From Pseudanabaena sp. ABRG5-3 (GTDB lineage Bacteria > Cyanobacteriota > Cyanobacteriia > Pseudanabaenales > Pseudanabaenaceae), in NCBI RefSeq assembly GCF_003967015.1, contig NZ_AP017561.1:124001-188000 (forward strand): a stretch of DNA of 64,000 nucleotides, read 5' to 3'. This document shows positions 1 to 10,000 of this stretch, piece by piece. The position numbers were made by a program, and so were the translations under genes. The notes under the pieces are model-generated. The model had not been told where the DNA came from and did not search any database. It saw nothing but the letters and a program-made list of their open reading frames with translations. Within the stretch, counting starts at the first letter, position 1, and every line of letters begins with the position of its first letter.

Positions 1-605
1 ACCTTGATATTAAAAGGACTAGAGGTATTTAGGCGATCGCTCCCTCCTGACGCATATTTATAATCCCGCACATCGCGCATCCCCACCAAAGCAACTGACT
101 GCGGAAATCCCTGCGGACGGTTAGGAAAACCAGAGCGAATCTGCCGAAGTACAGAAATTAACGTTTCATCACTTAAGGCATCAATTTCATCCAAAAACAC
201 CACTAACGGACGAGAAGATTGTTCAGCCCAGTTGCTCAAGCTTGTCCCAATTCTTGCTCCTGCTTCAGAATCTAACCACTCTTGAGGTTGTAAATCTTTG
301 GGCAAACGAAACCTTATCGATTGCTTCCACTCCCCTAAAATAGCTAGTTCGGCTGCTCCCAAATCATCAGAGAAAGCAGCCCCCACTTCCAGAGACAACA
401 TCACCGCCGTATATTGCCCACTCGCCGTTAGCTCTTGGGCAAGTGTCAGCATTGCTGTAGTCTTACCCACTTGCCTCGGCGCATGAATTACGAAATAGTT
501 TTCTTGAGCAATTAACTGTTTGATTTCAGGCAAGCGCTCTGTAGCTGACAGCATGTAGTGAATATCAGGCTTACAGGGACCAGCAGTATTAAACCATTTG
601 GGCAT
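1..605 (-). CDS. AAA-like domain ATPase, 3' end outside window
   Basis: Minus-strand reading frame beginning MPKWFNTAGPCKPDIHYML at 605 and staying open to the window edge, so only the first 201 residues are seen. It has a Walker A-like P-loop (APRQVGKTTAML, about residue 42), a Walker B (LVVFLDEIDAL, about residue 130) and a sensor-like segment VALVGMRDVRDYKYASGG. This is the pattern of the AAA-like ATPases common in cyanobacteria, STAND/AAA relatives in which an N-terminal NTPase precedes repeat or effector domains. The C-terminal part that would reveal its output is missing. It is transcribed away from the CHAT array, and the DNA between them is decayed, so a functional link is not shown. 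Family-level call is fairly sure; biological role unknown. Confidence 0.8.
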   Translation of the reverse strand, partial: MPKWFNTAGPCKPDIHYMLSATERLPEIKQLIAQENYFVIHAPRQVGKTTAMLTLAQELTASGQYTAVMLSLEVGAAFSDDLGAAELAILGEWKQSIRFRLPKDLQPQEWLDSEAGARIGTSLSNWAEQSSRPLVVFLDEIDALSDETLISVLRQIRSGFPNRPQGFPQSVALVGMRDVRDYKYASGGSDRLNTSSPFNIK

Positions 606-812
606 GACGACAACTAAACTAACGGGCAGATACCCCTTCAATATATCGCAACGTGCCAAGCAAAGTTTCCAAACCTAGAATTTACGTTGACAGTAATGAG
701 TATTTATACTTATTTATATAAAATTTACAACAAATAAATGACAATTATTTGCTCTAAGATGTTTCTGTGACAAGTTAGGGTTTCGATCTTGATTTTACGA
801 TTTAAGCTTGAC

Positions 813-845
813 ACCATAAGTTTGCCACAGCGGCAAACTTATGGT
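813..845. repeat. Perfect 14-bp inverted repeat (hairpin)
   Basis: ACCATAAGTTTGCC at 813-826 is exactly complementary to GGCAAACTTATGGT at 832-845, with loop ACAGC. There is no T-run after it, so a simple intrinsic terminator is unlikely. The right arm plus its flank (832-852) recurs with two mismatches at 1036-1056, which suggests a decayed mobile palindrome rather than a regulatory site. Confidence 0.75.
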
Positions 846-1184
846 CATAATCTGGAGGAATGGAATCTGACACATAGCCAATCTACTTTTTGAGAAAATG
901 GGCGCGTGTCCACAAATCTCATCTCTTTAAGCCATTTATCTAAGTCCCAAGCAGAATTTACGTAGGGTTGGAGTGGTCAAACCAGTATGGGCGACGAATC
1001 AACCCTAATATTGGCAAGTTTATAGTGTTACTAGTGGCAAATTTATGATCATAATCAAATTTTTCACGTTGACTTACACTCATCAGAAATAGGGCTTCGA
1101 TAAAGTCTAAGCTTCATATATTCTTTAAAGGTGACTGCACAGCCATAGCAACTCGAAATTTGGACAAACATTGCCAGTCAGGGT

Positions 1185-1433
1185 TTAGTCGTTAGCCCTG
1201 AGAGGATGGAGTGTGTTTGTCACGGTATGCTCTACTAGGTTATAGAGCCATGCTTGAACCTGTTGGAGTTTATGCCCATCTTCATGAATGCCAGCAGCGA
1301 TACGAGCGCGTGTAGCTGTGGTAAGTTGGTTGGAGATCTTGGGGTTGAGTTTTTCTTAAATTTGTTTGTCCATTCCTTGAGCTAGGGCACGGAGTTGTTT
1401 AGCTTTGGTATTTATATTTGTGAGTGTTGGCAT
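1185..1433 (-). pseudogene. Broken small conserved gene with in-frame stop
   Basis: From ATG at 1433 the frame reads MPTLTNINTKAKQLRALAQ, then GMDKQI, a TAA stop, then EKLNPKISNQ and ATRARIAAGIHEDGHKLQQ before a final TAA at 1185. The two halves are in the same frame, so a single substitution (probably GAA to TAA) explains the break. It resembles the start of a short charged, helical protein seen in cyanobacteria, but I cannot name a function. With an 83-codon span and an internal stop it is best treated as a relic. Confidence 0.5.
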
Positions 1434-1565
1434 TGTTCAACTCCACTCACATGGGCGCTAGTGCTCAGCATAATTGAATTACACTTGTAATAAAAAGTGT
1501 TTAGACTTGTATATTAATAATTAATATACCTTGCAAAATTCTTAGCAATTAGTAGGAACTGATCA

Positions 1566-1910
1566 ATGAGCTTATCTCCCTATGAAGCTAATATTCTCGA
1601 TTTTGTTAATCTTGTCGATAAACAACCCGATCTCCTATCTGACAAGGATTATAACAATCTAGTTGAACTCCTAAAAACACTACCAGATGATGTTGAAGAA
1701 ATTTCTGATGCACTAGCTCTTTGGTATGATGACCGCCCTAAGATGCTAAATGCTATCCTCGAAATGACTCCTAGTGATGATGGTGTACGTGCTCCTGGAG
1801 GACGTGACACTCGTTTAACTGCTGCTGAAGTTAAGGAACTATTAAAAAATGTTGTTCGCCAAAGCTCACTACCTACTTCTCTCCCCCTAGCTCCACCATC
1901 TAATCCATGA
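1566..1910 (+). CDS. Small acidic helical protein, first gene of a coupled pair
   Basis: A 114-residue protein starting MSLSPYEANILDFVNLVD. Residues 1-70 look like a compact acidic helical bundle (LLKTLPDDVEEISDALALWYD); after it come a glycine/arginine turn (APGGRDTR), a short helix (AAEVKELLKNVV) and a Pro/Ser-rich tail. No signal peptide or membrane segment. I do not recognise the family. Its size and fold type would suit a small adaptor or effector-associated domain, but that is inference. Its stop overlaps the start of the next gene by four bases (ATGA, 1907-1910), so the two are almost certainly co-translated and probably act together. Confidence 0.8.
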   Translation: MSLSPYEANILDFVNLVDKQPDLLSDKDYNNLVELLKTLPDDVEEISDALALWYDDRPKMLNAILEMTPSDDGVRAPGGRDTRLTAAEVKELLKNVVRQSSLPTSLPLAPPSNP

Positions 1911-3352
1911 ATCATGCTAATTTACAACTAGAGAATCCGAGTCTCACTCTCTATGCTTTCCATCTACGCAATCGACTTGGACAAGTCCGCGAAGAGGTGA
2001 CCCCTGATGCTGAAAAAATTTGGCAGGAGATGGTGAAATTAGGGCAGAGCCTTCGCATTGACAAATTGGAGGCATTACCTCAATCTTTGATTTGCTATCA
2101 GCGTGGTGAATATTCTCCATCAGCGGAAAACCGTTATTGGGCACAATCAAGTAGGTTATCTCTCTTGAGTTCTGGAAATAACTTAGATTTTCAGTATATC
2201 TCCCAAGACTCTGATCTAGAAATGAAAGGGACAATCACACCTTTCTGTGTACATGACACTTATCTAATCGACCTGACGTTCAGTTCTCAAAATCTAGTTT
2301 CTCTTAACCAAATTCATCAACTTAACCCCAAAGGTTTTGATAGCATCAAGACATCTTTGGGGCAAACATTTATATTTTATGCAGAACTTCCTGATGGTGA
2401 GAAATCCTGCAATCTCTTCTTAGCAGATCAATGTGTTAAGCGACTCATGCCTGCCAGTACATCCCTTAAATTTGTTGCTCAAGACTTACTTTTGGACAAT
2501 CCTATCTTTGAATATGACAATGGGGAGACTGACCCTGCTCAACGCCAGCAGATTTTGCTATGGTTTAACTGTAATCATCTGCCTCTTGATGGCAAATTTG
2601 ATAAAGCAGTAGAACATCTTGTTTTACTATTATGGGGACAAAAAAAAATTCTCTATGCCTACACACAGGCAAATTATTGTGTTGAGCAAGGACTATCTTT
2701 TTACTCAAATGTTGAACAAAATACACAGAATTTTCCTCAAATTGCTAATGAAAGCGATCGCCTAGATAAATTTAAAAAAATCCTCATCGAATTACCTCAA
2801 AAATCCGTGAATTATGCTGTGCAACTCAGAGACCTTAAAGATCACAAACAAACGATTGAAATTAATATCCAAAACTACCAGCGACAACTTGAAAAACTAC
2901 AAATCTTATCCAGTAGTAATTTGCAATTCTTAGAACAATTCCCAAGTGGTAAGTTCTGTCATCAAGTACAGGTAGAACAGAATCACTTAGAGGTTGGCTA
3001 TGCACTCTACGAGAAATTAATTGAGAGTATTCGGAGTATTGTAGCAATTGATCAAGTGGAGAGCGACCAGCGCCATGAAGCAAAAGAGAAACAAGGCGAG
3101 CTAAACCTACAACTTACCTTAGCTGGGTTTGGTGCGGGTTTTGCAGTTAGTGGTATCTCCTCCCAAGTATTAAATACTCCATTGGAAAAACTTCAGGGGC
3201 AAGAACTACCGAAAGCACCACCAATAGAGGTAATTAAATCTACTAGTGCTAATGTTCTGATACATATTGGGATAGGACTAACAGCAGGTTTAATTGCTGT
3301 TATGCTAGTTCTGTTGATAAACTGGTTATTGCGATCGCTCAAGCCTAAATAA
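1907..3352 (+). CDS. Coiled-coil protein with two C-terminal membrane helices
   Basis: 481 residues. The first about 290 form a soluble region of no recognised family. About residues 305-335 are a probable coiled coil (DLKDHKQTIEINIQ followed by NYQRQLEKLQIL), and residues 370-400 are a charged helix (DQRHEAKEKQGELN). The C-terminus has a small-residue hydrophobic segment (about 401-420, LAGFGAGFAVSGISS), a short polar loop and a strong membrane helix (about 450-473, GIGLTAGLIAVMLVLLINWLL) ending in a basic tail. This soluble-sensor/coiled-coil/two-TM layout is like CorA-type or pore-forming effectors of conflict systems, though that is inference. Translationally coupled to the gene at 1566 and just upstream of the CHAT protease array, so it is a possible protease target or partner. 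Confidence 0.8.
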   Translation: MNHANLQLENPSLTLYAFHLRNRLGQVREEVTPDAEKIWQEMVKLGQSLRIDKLEALPQSLICYQRGEYSPSAENRYWAQSSRLSLLSSGNNLDFQYISQDSDLEMKGTITPFCVHDTYLIDLTFSSQNLVSLNQIHQLNPKGFDSIKTSLGQTFIFYAELPDGEKSCNLFLADQCVKRLMPASTSLKFVAQDLLLDNPIFEYDNGETDPAQRQQILLWFNCNHLPLDGKFDKAVEHLVLLLWGQKKILYAYTQANYCVEQGLSFYSNVEQNTQNFPQIANESDRLDKFKKILIELPQKSVNYAVQLRDLKDHKQTIEINIQNYQRQLEKLQILSSSNLQFLEQFPSGKFCHQVQVEQNHLEVGYALYEKLIESIRSIVAIDQVESDQRHEAKEKQGELNLQLTLAGFGAGFAVSGISSQVLNTPLEKLQGQELPKAPPIEVIKSTSANVLIHIGIGLTAGLIAVMLVLLINWLLRSLKPK

Positions 3353-3375
3353 AAACGCTCAAGCCTAAATAAAAA
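3336..3375. repeat. Tandem 20-bp duplication spanning a stop codon
   Basis: CGCTCAAGCCTAAATAAAAA occurs twice head to tail (3336-3355 and 3356-3375). The first copy contains the last codons and the stop of the 481-aa gene. It is a simple replication-slippage duplication. Confidence 0.85.
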
Positions 3376-3452
3376 GTATTTATCCAAAGGGGGAAATTAT
3401 TCTAACGGTAGGATATAAGGATTTATCATTCAGCCTAACATTACTTGATCAG

Positions 3453-3554
3453 ATACCGAAGACAAGTCTCAAGCACAGGCTGAATCAAACACGGGATAAA
3501 GATATTCTTTTAAATTCGCCATTTTATTGGGCAGTGGAAAACGCTTCAGGTTAG
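3453..3554 (+). pseudogene. C-terminal relic of a lost CHAT gene
   Basis: In one frame the DNA reads IPKTSLKHRLNQTRD, then LLNSPFYWAVENASG and a TAG stop at 3552-3554. This lines up with the conserved tails of the intact CHAT proteins, for example LKISLARRFRQN and FQSPFYWAAFCAVG in the next gene. Only the last about 33 codons survive. The next gene starts three bases after this stop. So the array once had a further member on its left, and the start at 3527 suggested by the open frame is an artefact of this relic. Confidence 0.7.
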
Positions 3555-3556
3555 TT

Positions 3557-6500
3557 ATGAATCCTAAAGTTCCCTCTAATCCCGATGACTATCTCAAATT
3601 TCTCCAGTTAATTTTAAAAACTGTGCAACAGAGCGATCTCAACCCCCAGATCGTCTACTCCCTACTGCAAGCCAATCTGGATAAATTGGATAACACTTTA
3701 ATTAAAATATTGCGTGATTGGGCAATAACTACTTGGTCTGGAGTACAGCCAATAGAAGCATTAATCTATGCAGAAGCAATTGTTAATTTTAGTAATCTAA
3801 TTCGGAGTTTTCCCCACGGGAACGTCGCTACCAATTTGGAGATTGCGATCGCAGGCTGTGAGATTGTCGCCCCAATTTTAAACTGTGAGGCATTTCCAGA
3901 GTTTTGGGCAACAACTCAAAATATGCTAGGTGCAGTTTACCGCATTCGGCTCGCAGGCAATCGCGCCCAAAACATAGAACAGGCGATCGTTTGCTATCAG
4001 AATGCCTTACAAGTCCGTACCCAACAGAATTTACCCGAACAATGGGCAGAAACCCAAAATAATCTCGGAAATGCGTATAATGACCGAATACTTGGGGAGC
4101 GAGCAAAGAACGTAGAAGCAGCGATTACTTGCTTCCAAGCAGCGCTAAAGGTTCGCAGCCGCACTGCATTTCCGGTGGAATGGGCAACAACCCAGAATAA
4201 TTTGGGGATTGGTTACTACAATCGACTCAAAGGCGATCGCGCCCAAAATCTAGAGCAAGCAATTATTTGTTATCAGAACGCCTTACAAATTCGTACTCAG
4301 ACGGATTTTCCCGAAAAATGGGCAGAAACCCAAAATAACCTTGCCAACGCCTACGGTGAAAGGATAAAGGGCGACAGAGCAGAAAATATTGAAGCTGCAA
4401 TTACCGCCTTTCAAGCAGCGGTACAAATCTACACTCGCTCTAGCTTTCCCCAAGATTGGGCGATGATACAAAACAACCTGGGCGAAGCTTACCGCGAGCG
4501 AATTAATAGCATCTCCACAGAAAATTTGTTAAAAGCTATTTCTGCCTATGAAGCCGCTTTGCAAGTTTATACTCGTCAAGAGTTTCCTGAAAAGTGGGCT
4601 ATTGTGCAAAACAACCTGGGGATTGCCTATCAAAGCCTGCAACAGGACAATCGCGCCGAGAACTTAGAGCGGGCGATTTCTTGTTATCATAAGGCATTAC
4701 AAGTTCGCACTCAAACAGATTTTCCCGAACAATGGGCAGATACCCAAAATAACCTTGGTAATACTTACAGCGATAGAATGTATGGTAGCCGAGAAGAAAA
4801 TCTAGACTTAGCAAGCCGTGCCTATCAATTAGTCTTCCAAGTCTATAATCGGGAAGATTTTTCAGCAAAATGGGCAAAAACCCACAATAATTTAGGGCTA
4901 GTTTACCGCGATCTAGGACAGAGTTTCGAGGCAATTAGATGTTTTCAATCAGCTTTGGAAGTTTACACTCCCACGGCCTTTCCAGTTGAATGTCTTGTTT
5001 CCGGACGCAACTTGGGCAATACAGCTTATACAATTAAAGACTGGGATAAAGCGATCGCAGGTTATAGTGCTGCTATTGAGGCTGTAGAACAAAGTCGCAG
5101 TTGGGCAAACACCGACAAACGCAGGCAGGAAATTTTATCGGCGGCGATCGATGTTTATGCCAAGATGGTACAAGTGTGCATCAATACCGACCGAAGCGAT
5201 CGCGCGTTGGAATATGTTGAACGCAGCAAAGCCCGAAATTTAGTCGAACTTCTAGCTGCACGCGATATCTATCCCAAAGGTAACTTCCCACAAACTGTTA
5301 TCGAGGAATTGGATCGGTTGCGGCGAGAGCTTGTTACGGAACAACGTCGGATTGAAATGCGATCGGGAGTCGGTGAGATAGCCAATCTGGAGACGTTACC
5401 CGATCTAGCTGCGTTTCAGGATTCTCGCACCTACCTGAACCAACTCCAACAAGAACTGGATGAATTGATTCGGCGGGACATCCAACCCTACGATCCCACC
5501 TTCAGACTGACTCAAAGAGTTGAACCTATCACCTTTGAGCAGATGCGAAATTTGCTCCCCAATTCCCAAACGGCACTAATTGAGTGGTATATCGCTGAGG
5601 AGGTATTTCTTGCTTTTATTGTCGCGCCGCACAGTCAAACTCCCTTCGTCTGGCAGTCATCAACCCAAGACTACCAAGCACTGATGGCGTGGATTAGCAC
5701 TTATCTTACGACCTACTACGATAACAAGCAGCACTGGCAAAGCACTCTAGATGAGGAACTTCAGCAACTTGCTATCATTCTGCACTTGGATTATCTCCTC
5801 TCTGTTATCCCCTCGGACTGTTCTCAACTGATTCTCATCCCCCACCGATTTTTGCATCTGTTTCCGCTTCATGCCCTGCCTGTGGGCGAGGGGCGATCGC
5901 CAGTGGTAAGCGGAAAGCAACCTTCTGAAACTCTCTGCTTGCTTGATAAGTTTCCCGACGGCGTGCGCTATGCTCCCAGTTGTCAGCTATTGCAGTTAAC
6001 CCAAAGTTGGAACCGCACCAACTTCAGCCATCTATTTGGGGTGCAAAACCCAACCCTAGATTTGGCTTACAGTGATATCGAGATGGCAATTGTCCGACAG
6101 GCTTTTCATCCCCACGCGGAGATTTTGGTGAAAGCAGAGGCGCGGAAAGAGGAGATCGGCAATCAGCGTTTGCAAGCGGCTCACTGCGTCCACTTTGCTT
6201 GTCACGGCATTTTCGATCTAGAATCTCCATTACGCTCTGCCTTGGTGCTGGCAGGTGTGGATCTGAAGGCTCTTGAGTTAGAAAGTTGTCTGACGCTGGG
6301 GGAAATTTTTGGACTAAATCTGAGTCAGTGCCGTTTGGTGGTTCTCTCTGCCTGCGAGACAGGTTTGACCGATCCAACTTCTCTCAGCGATGAGTACGTT
6401 GGTTTACCCAGCGGGTTTCTGTATGCAGGGAGTCCCAGCGTCGTCAGTTCGCTGTGGACGATTAGCGATATATCTACAACATTCTTGGTAGCCAAGTTTT

Positions 6501-6721
6501 ACCAGAATTTGCAACAGGGGTCATCTGTGGCAGTAGCACTCAATCAGGCTCAACGCTGGTTGCGAGATGCTACTTGCGATGAGTTACAACAGTGGATGGA
6601 GGAACAACAGTTGCCGTTGGCTCCAACGCTGAAGATTTCACTGGCACGACGGTTCCGACAGAATCGACAGCCGTTTCAGTCTCCTTTTTATTGGGCAGCG
6701 TTTTGTGCAGTAGGAAAGTGA
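3557..6721 (+). CDS. TPR-CHAT caspase-like protein 1
   Basis: 1054 residues if started at ATG 3557 (MNPKVPSNPDDYL); an earlier in-frame start at 3527 lies in the preceding relic. Order: about 90-residue helical module 2 (ILKTVQQSDLNPQIVYSLLQ) without the first module found in its sisters; about eight 46-residue TPR-like repeats (RAxNLEqAIxCYQnALQV then QNNLGnAY), residues 90-505; hinge YVERSKARNLVELLAARD near 552; coiled segment; C-terminal CHAT domain about 690-1054. The catalytic dyad expected for CHAT (caspase HetF associated with TPRs) is visible: His883 in HFACHG and Cys933 in SACETG. It is therefore a probable cysteine protease activated through its TPR scaffold. Presumably cytoplasmic; no signal or membrane segment. 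Substrate unknown. Confidence 0.9.
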   Translation: MNPKVPSNPDDYLKFLQLILKTVQQSDLNPQIVYSLLQANLDKLDNTLIKILRDWAITTWSGVQPIEALIYAEAIVNFSNLIRSFPHGNVATNLEIAIAGCEIVAPILNCEAFPEFWATTQNMLGAVYRIRLAGNRAQNIEQAIVCYQNALQVRTQQNLPEQWAETQNNLGNAYNDRILGERAKNVEAAITCFQAALKVRSRTAFPVEWATTQNNLGIGYYNRLKGDRAQNLEQAIICYQNALQIRTQTDFPEKWAETQNNLANAYGERIKGDRAENIEAAITAFQAAVQIYTRSSFPQDWAMIQNNLGEAYRERINSISTENLLKAISAYEAALQVYTRQEFPEKWAIVQNNLGIAYQSLQQDNRAENLERAISCYHKALQVRTQTDFPEQWADTQNNLGNTYSDRMYGSREENLDLASRAYQLVFQVYNREDFSAKWAKTHNNLGLVYRDLGQSFEAIRCFQSALEVYTPTAFPVECLVSGRNLGNTAYTIKDWDKAIAGYSAAIEAVEQSRSWANTDKRRQEILSAAIDVYAKMVQVCINTDRSDRALEYVERSKARNLVELLAARDIYPKGNFPQTVIEELDRLRRELVTEQRRIEMRSGVGEIANLETLPDLAAFQDSRTYLNQLQQELDELIRRDIQPYDPTFRLTQRVEPITFEQMRNLLPNSQTALIEWYIAEEVFLAFIVAPHSQTPFVWQSSTQDYQALMAWISTYLTTYYDNKQHWQSTLDEELQQLAIILHLDYLLSVIPSDCSQLILIPHRFLHLFPLHALPVGEGRSPVVSGKQPSETLCLLDKFPDGVRYAPSCQLLQLTQSWNRTNFSHLFGVQNPTLDLAYSDIEMAIVRQAFHPHAEILVKAEARKEEIGNQRLQAAHCVHFACHGIFDLESPLRSALVLAGVDLKALELESCLTLGEIFGLNLSQCRLVVLSACETGLTDPTSLSDEYVGLPSGFLYAGSPSVVSSLWTISDISTTFLVAKFYQNLQQGSSVAVALNQAQRWLRDATCDELQQWMEEQQLPLAPTLKISLARRFRQNRQPFQSPFYWAAFCAVGK

Positions 6722-7034
6722 TGAGCAATCAATAGATGATCGGTGAAGAAAGCCACAATTTTTCTCCTCTAAAAGCTCAAAATCATATTGTATAGCTACA
6801 GTCACTTGTCCTAAGACAAGTGACTGTAGCTATAATAATCCTACTTTTCCCGTTATCTTTTTGTTCTAGCATAACCGCCAACATCCCTAACTCTACAAGC
6901 CTTATTCCACCGTTACATATTGTCATTAAGTAAGCCTTGTTGCGAATATGGCTAATACCAGAATCCTTGCCTAGAAAGAGTTTCAGGGATAAAATGAAAA
7001 GTAAGATAATAATGAGTTATCAAACATATTGAAT
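6722..7034. other. Intergenic region with a long hairpin
   Basis: 313 bases between CHAT-1 and CHAT-2 with no gene. The notable content is the 20-bp-stem palindrome at 6791-6834. The following about 190 bases are AT-rich and must contain the CHAT-2 leader. No clear Shine-Dalgarno precedes 7035. Confidence 0.6.
6791..6834. terminator. Perfect 20-bp hairpin, terminator-like or mobile palindrome
   Basis: TATAGCTACAGTCACTTGTC (6791-6810) pairs perfectly with GACAAGTGACTGTAGCTATA (6815-6834) around the loop CTAA. It lies 70 bases after the CHAT-1 stop. There is no strong U-tract directly after it, so it could be a transcript-end stabiliser or a small mobile palindrome as easily as a terminator. 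Confidence 0.5.
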
Positions 7035-10000
7035 ATGATGAATACACAACGGCAAGAAGCGTATATAAATTTAATTCTTACACTGCTCGATTGTTCTAGT
7101 GGAGAGGAAGTGAAAGTTTTATCTGCGAACCAACGATTAGTAGATGCTGGTTTAGTGCAGACAATGCTCAGGGTGGCAAACGAGCAGATAACTCTGGGCA
7201 AACTAGATGCTGCTAATTTCTTAATGAATCTTGCAGGGCAGTTGTTGGGAGCTTATAGTAATACGCCTTTACATACGTCATCGATTAGTACTTCTTCTTC
7301 AGTTTCACAGTCTGAGTCCCAACGTCGTTTTCTCTTGCGGTTATTGCAGGCAACTGACAAAAGCAAAGGCAATCCCCAAGTCGTGTACCCATTGCTGCAA
7401 GGGGATCTAGACTTACTAGATGATAACTTTGCTCAAGTTCTAAAAAACTGGGCAACTGATACTCTTTCAACGGTAAAGTTAGATACAGCACGTGCTACCG
7501 CAGTAGCTATTTTGAGTTTTAGTAACTTGATTGGGCAGTTTCCACTAGGGAAACGGATGATAAATTTGGAGATTGCGATCGCTGGTTACGAGGCAATTAT
7601 CCTGTTTTTTACCAATGGGGCTTTTCCTTTTGAATTGGCACTTACTCAAATGAATTTGGGGAATGTTTATATTGATAGAATTAGGGGAGAGAAAGCCGAG
7701 AATATCGAACGGACAATTCAATGCTATCAACAAGCTTTATTGGTTTTTACCCGCGAAGTTTTTCCAACTAATTGGGCAGAAACTCAAACTAATTTGGGAT
7801 GTGCTTATAGCAACAGGATCGTAGGAAAGAAGGCTGACAATTTTGAACAAGCAATTCGCTGCCACCAGCAAGCTTTATCAGTTCTCACCCGCGAAGCATT
7901 CCCCATCGGTTGGGCAAGGACTCAAAATAATTTGGGTCTTGCTTACCGCGAAAGAATTAGAGGAGATAAAGCTGAAAATCTCGAAGAGGCAATTAACAGC
8001 CATCAGCAGACTTTATCAGTTCTTACCCGTGAAGCGTTTCCCGCAGATTGGGCAGGGATTCAAATGAATTTGGCAAGTGCTTATCGCGAAAGAATAAAGG
8101 GAGAGAAAGCTGAGAATCTCGAACGCTCAATTCAGGCTTACCAAGAGGTTTTATTAGTTCTTACCCGTGAAGCGTTCCCTATGGATTGGGCAGGGGGTCA
8201 AATGAATTTGGTAGGCGCTTACAGCAATAGAATAAGGGGGGAGAAAGCTGAGAACATTGAACGGGCAATTCAAGCCTGCCAGCAGGCTTTATCGGTATTC
8301 ACCCGCGAAGCATCTCCCACAAATTGGGCAATGACTCAAACTAATTTGGGAAGTGCTTACAGCGGCAGAATAAGGGGAGAGAAAGTTGAGAATATCGAAC
8401 TGGCAATTCAATGCTATCAGCAAGCTTTATCAGTATTCACCCGCGAAGCATTTCCCTTTAACTGGGCAGAGATTCAAGATAATTTGGGAATCGCTTACTT
8501 ACAAAGAAGAAGAGGAGAGAAAGCTGAGAATATTGAACTGGCAATTCAAGCCTGCCAGCAGGCTTTATCGGTATTCACCCGTGAGTCATTTCCCACTGAC
8601 TGGGCAATGACTCAAATAAATTTGGGAAGTGCTTACAGCGGCAGAATAAGGGGAGAGAAAGCTGAGAATATCGAACTGGCAATTCAAGTTCACCAACTGG
8701 CTTTATCGGTGTTTACCCGTGAAGCGTTTCCCACTGATTGGGCAAGGAATCAAAATAATTTGGGACTTGCTTACCTCCAAAGAATCGGGGGGGGAAAAGC
8801 CAAGAATCTTGAACGGGCAATTCAAGCTTACCAACAGGCTTTATCAGTTCGTACCCGCGATGCTTTTCCTCAGAACAATGTCCAAACTTTATTTAATCTC
8901 GGAATAGCTTATCAAACCTCTAATCAATTACAACTAGCCTATGACACCTTTGAGTCAGGCATTGAAACCTTAGAATTACTGCGAGACGATATTCATTCTG
9001 GCGATGATATTAAACAGAAGCTAGCTGAAGAATGGACTGGGTTGTATCACAGGATAGTAGCAGTTTGCTTGGGAATGAGCCGTGAAACGGAAGCGATAGA
9101 ATACGTCGAGCGCAGCAAAACTCGCAACCTCGTAGAACTTATTCTCACCCGAGATCGCCACACTATTTTCTCCGCAGAAGTAGTAACTCAACTAGATATA
9201 CTTCGAGACGAAATCGCCAGCGGTCAGTACGAACTTCAAAATGCCACAGCAGAAGATCCAACTGCACTAGCTCAACATCTCCAACAGCTTCGACAGCAGC
9301 GCAACAAATTACAAGATCGATATCTGCCTATCGGTTCTGGTTTTCAGTTTGAGCAATTCCGATCAACTTTGAGCGATCGCACTGCAATTGTTGAGTTTTA
9401 CATTACAACTGATAAGCTACTCGTTTTCATTATTACCAAGCAAACCCAACAACCAATTGTTTTATCACCAGATTTGATAGACCTGAACAAATTAGCAAAT
9501 TGGGCAAACAGCTATCTGAAAGCCTATAGTAACAAAAAAGCTCACTGGCAGCGTCGTTTAACTACCCGCCTACATCTGCTGGCAAAAATTCTGCACATTG
9601 ATGAGATTATTGAGCAAATTCCAACAGAGTGCGACAAGTTAATTTTAATTCCGCATCGCTACTTACATTTGCTGCCACTTCATGCTTTGCCACTGGCGGG
9701 AGACAGTCTTTTTGATAGATTTCCTGAAGGAGTCAGCTATGCCCCTAGCTGCCAACTGTTGCAACTTGCCCAAAACCGACAACGCCCCGAATTTACTCGC
9801 CTGTTTGCCGTTCAAAACCCCACTGGCGACCTTTCTTACACTGATATTGAAGTCGAAACTATCCAAAGCTATTTCAGCACCACTAATCTTCTCAAACAGA
9901 AAATAGCAACTAAAGAAGCTGTTGAGGATACTTCTCTTAATACTGTTCACTGCGCTCACTTTAGCTGTCACGGCTACTTTAACGGAACCGAACCTCGCAA

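Larger units (their letters stand above)
606..1565. other. 960-bp stretch without an intact gene
   Basis: No convincing intact reading frame on either strand. It holds a 14-bp-stem palindrome (813-845), a degenerate direct repeat related to that palindrome (832-852 and 1036-1056, 2 mismatches in 21) and a broken small gene on the minus strand (1185-1433). The rest is AT-rich. It looks like a graveyard of old insertions between the ATPase and the CHAT region. The promoter for the gene at 1566 should lie in the last about 100 bases, but I cannot point to clear -35/-10 boxes. Confidence 0.6.

Noticed and set aside
7686-8870. Regular ~138-bp repeats that could suggest a CRISPR-like or satellite array
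   Set aside because: They are in frame, encode TPR-like repeats of an intact protein, and have no spacer/repeat structure.
9663-9971. 102-codon minus-strand and 74-codon plus-strand open frames in CHAT-2
   Set aside because: Both are shadows within the conserved CHAT domain, with no start signals or recognisable sequence.
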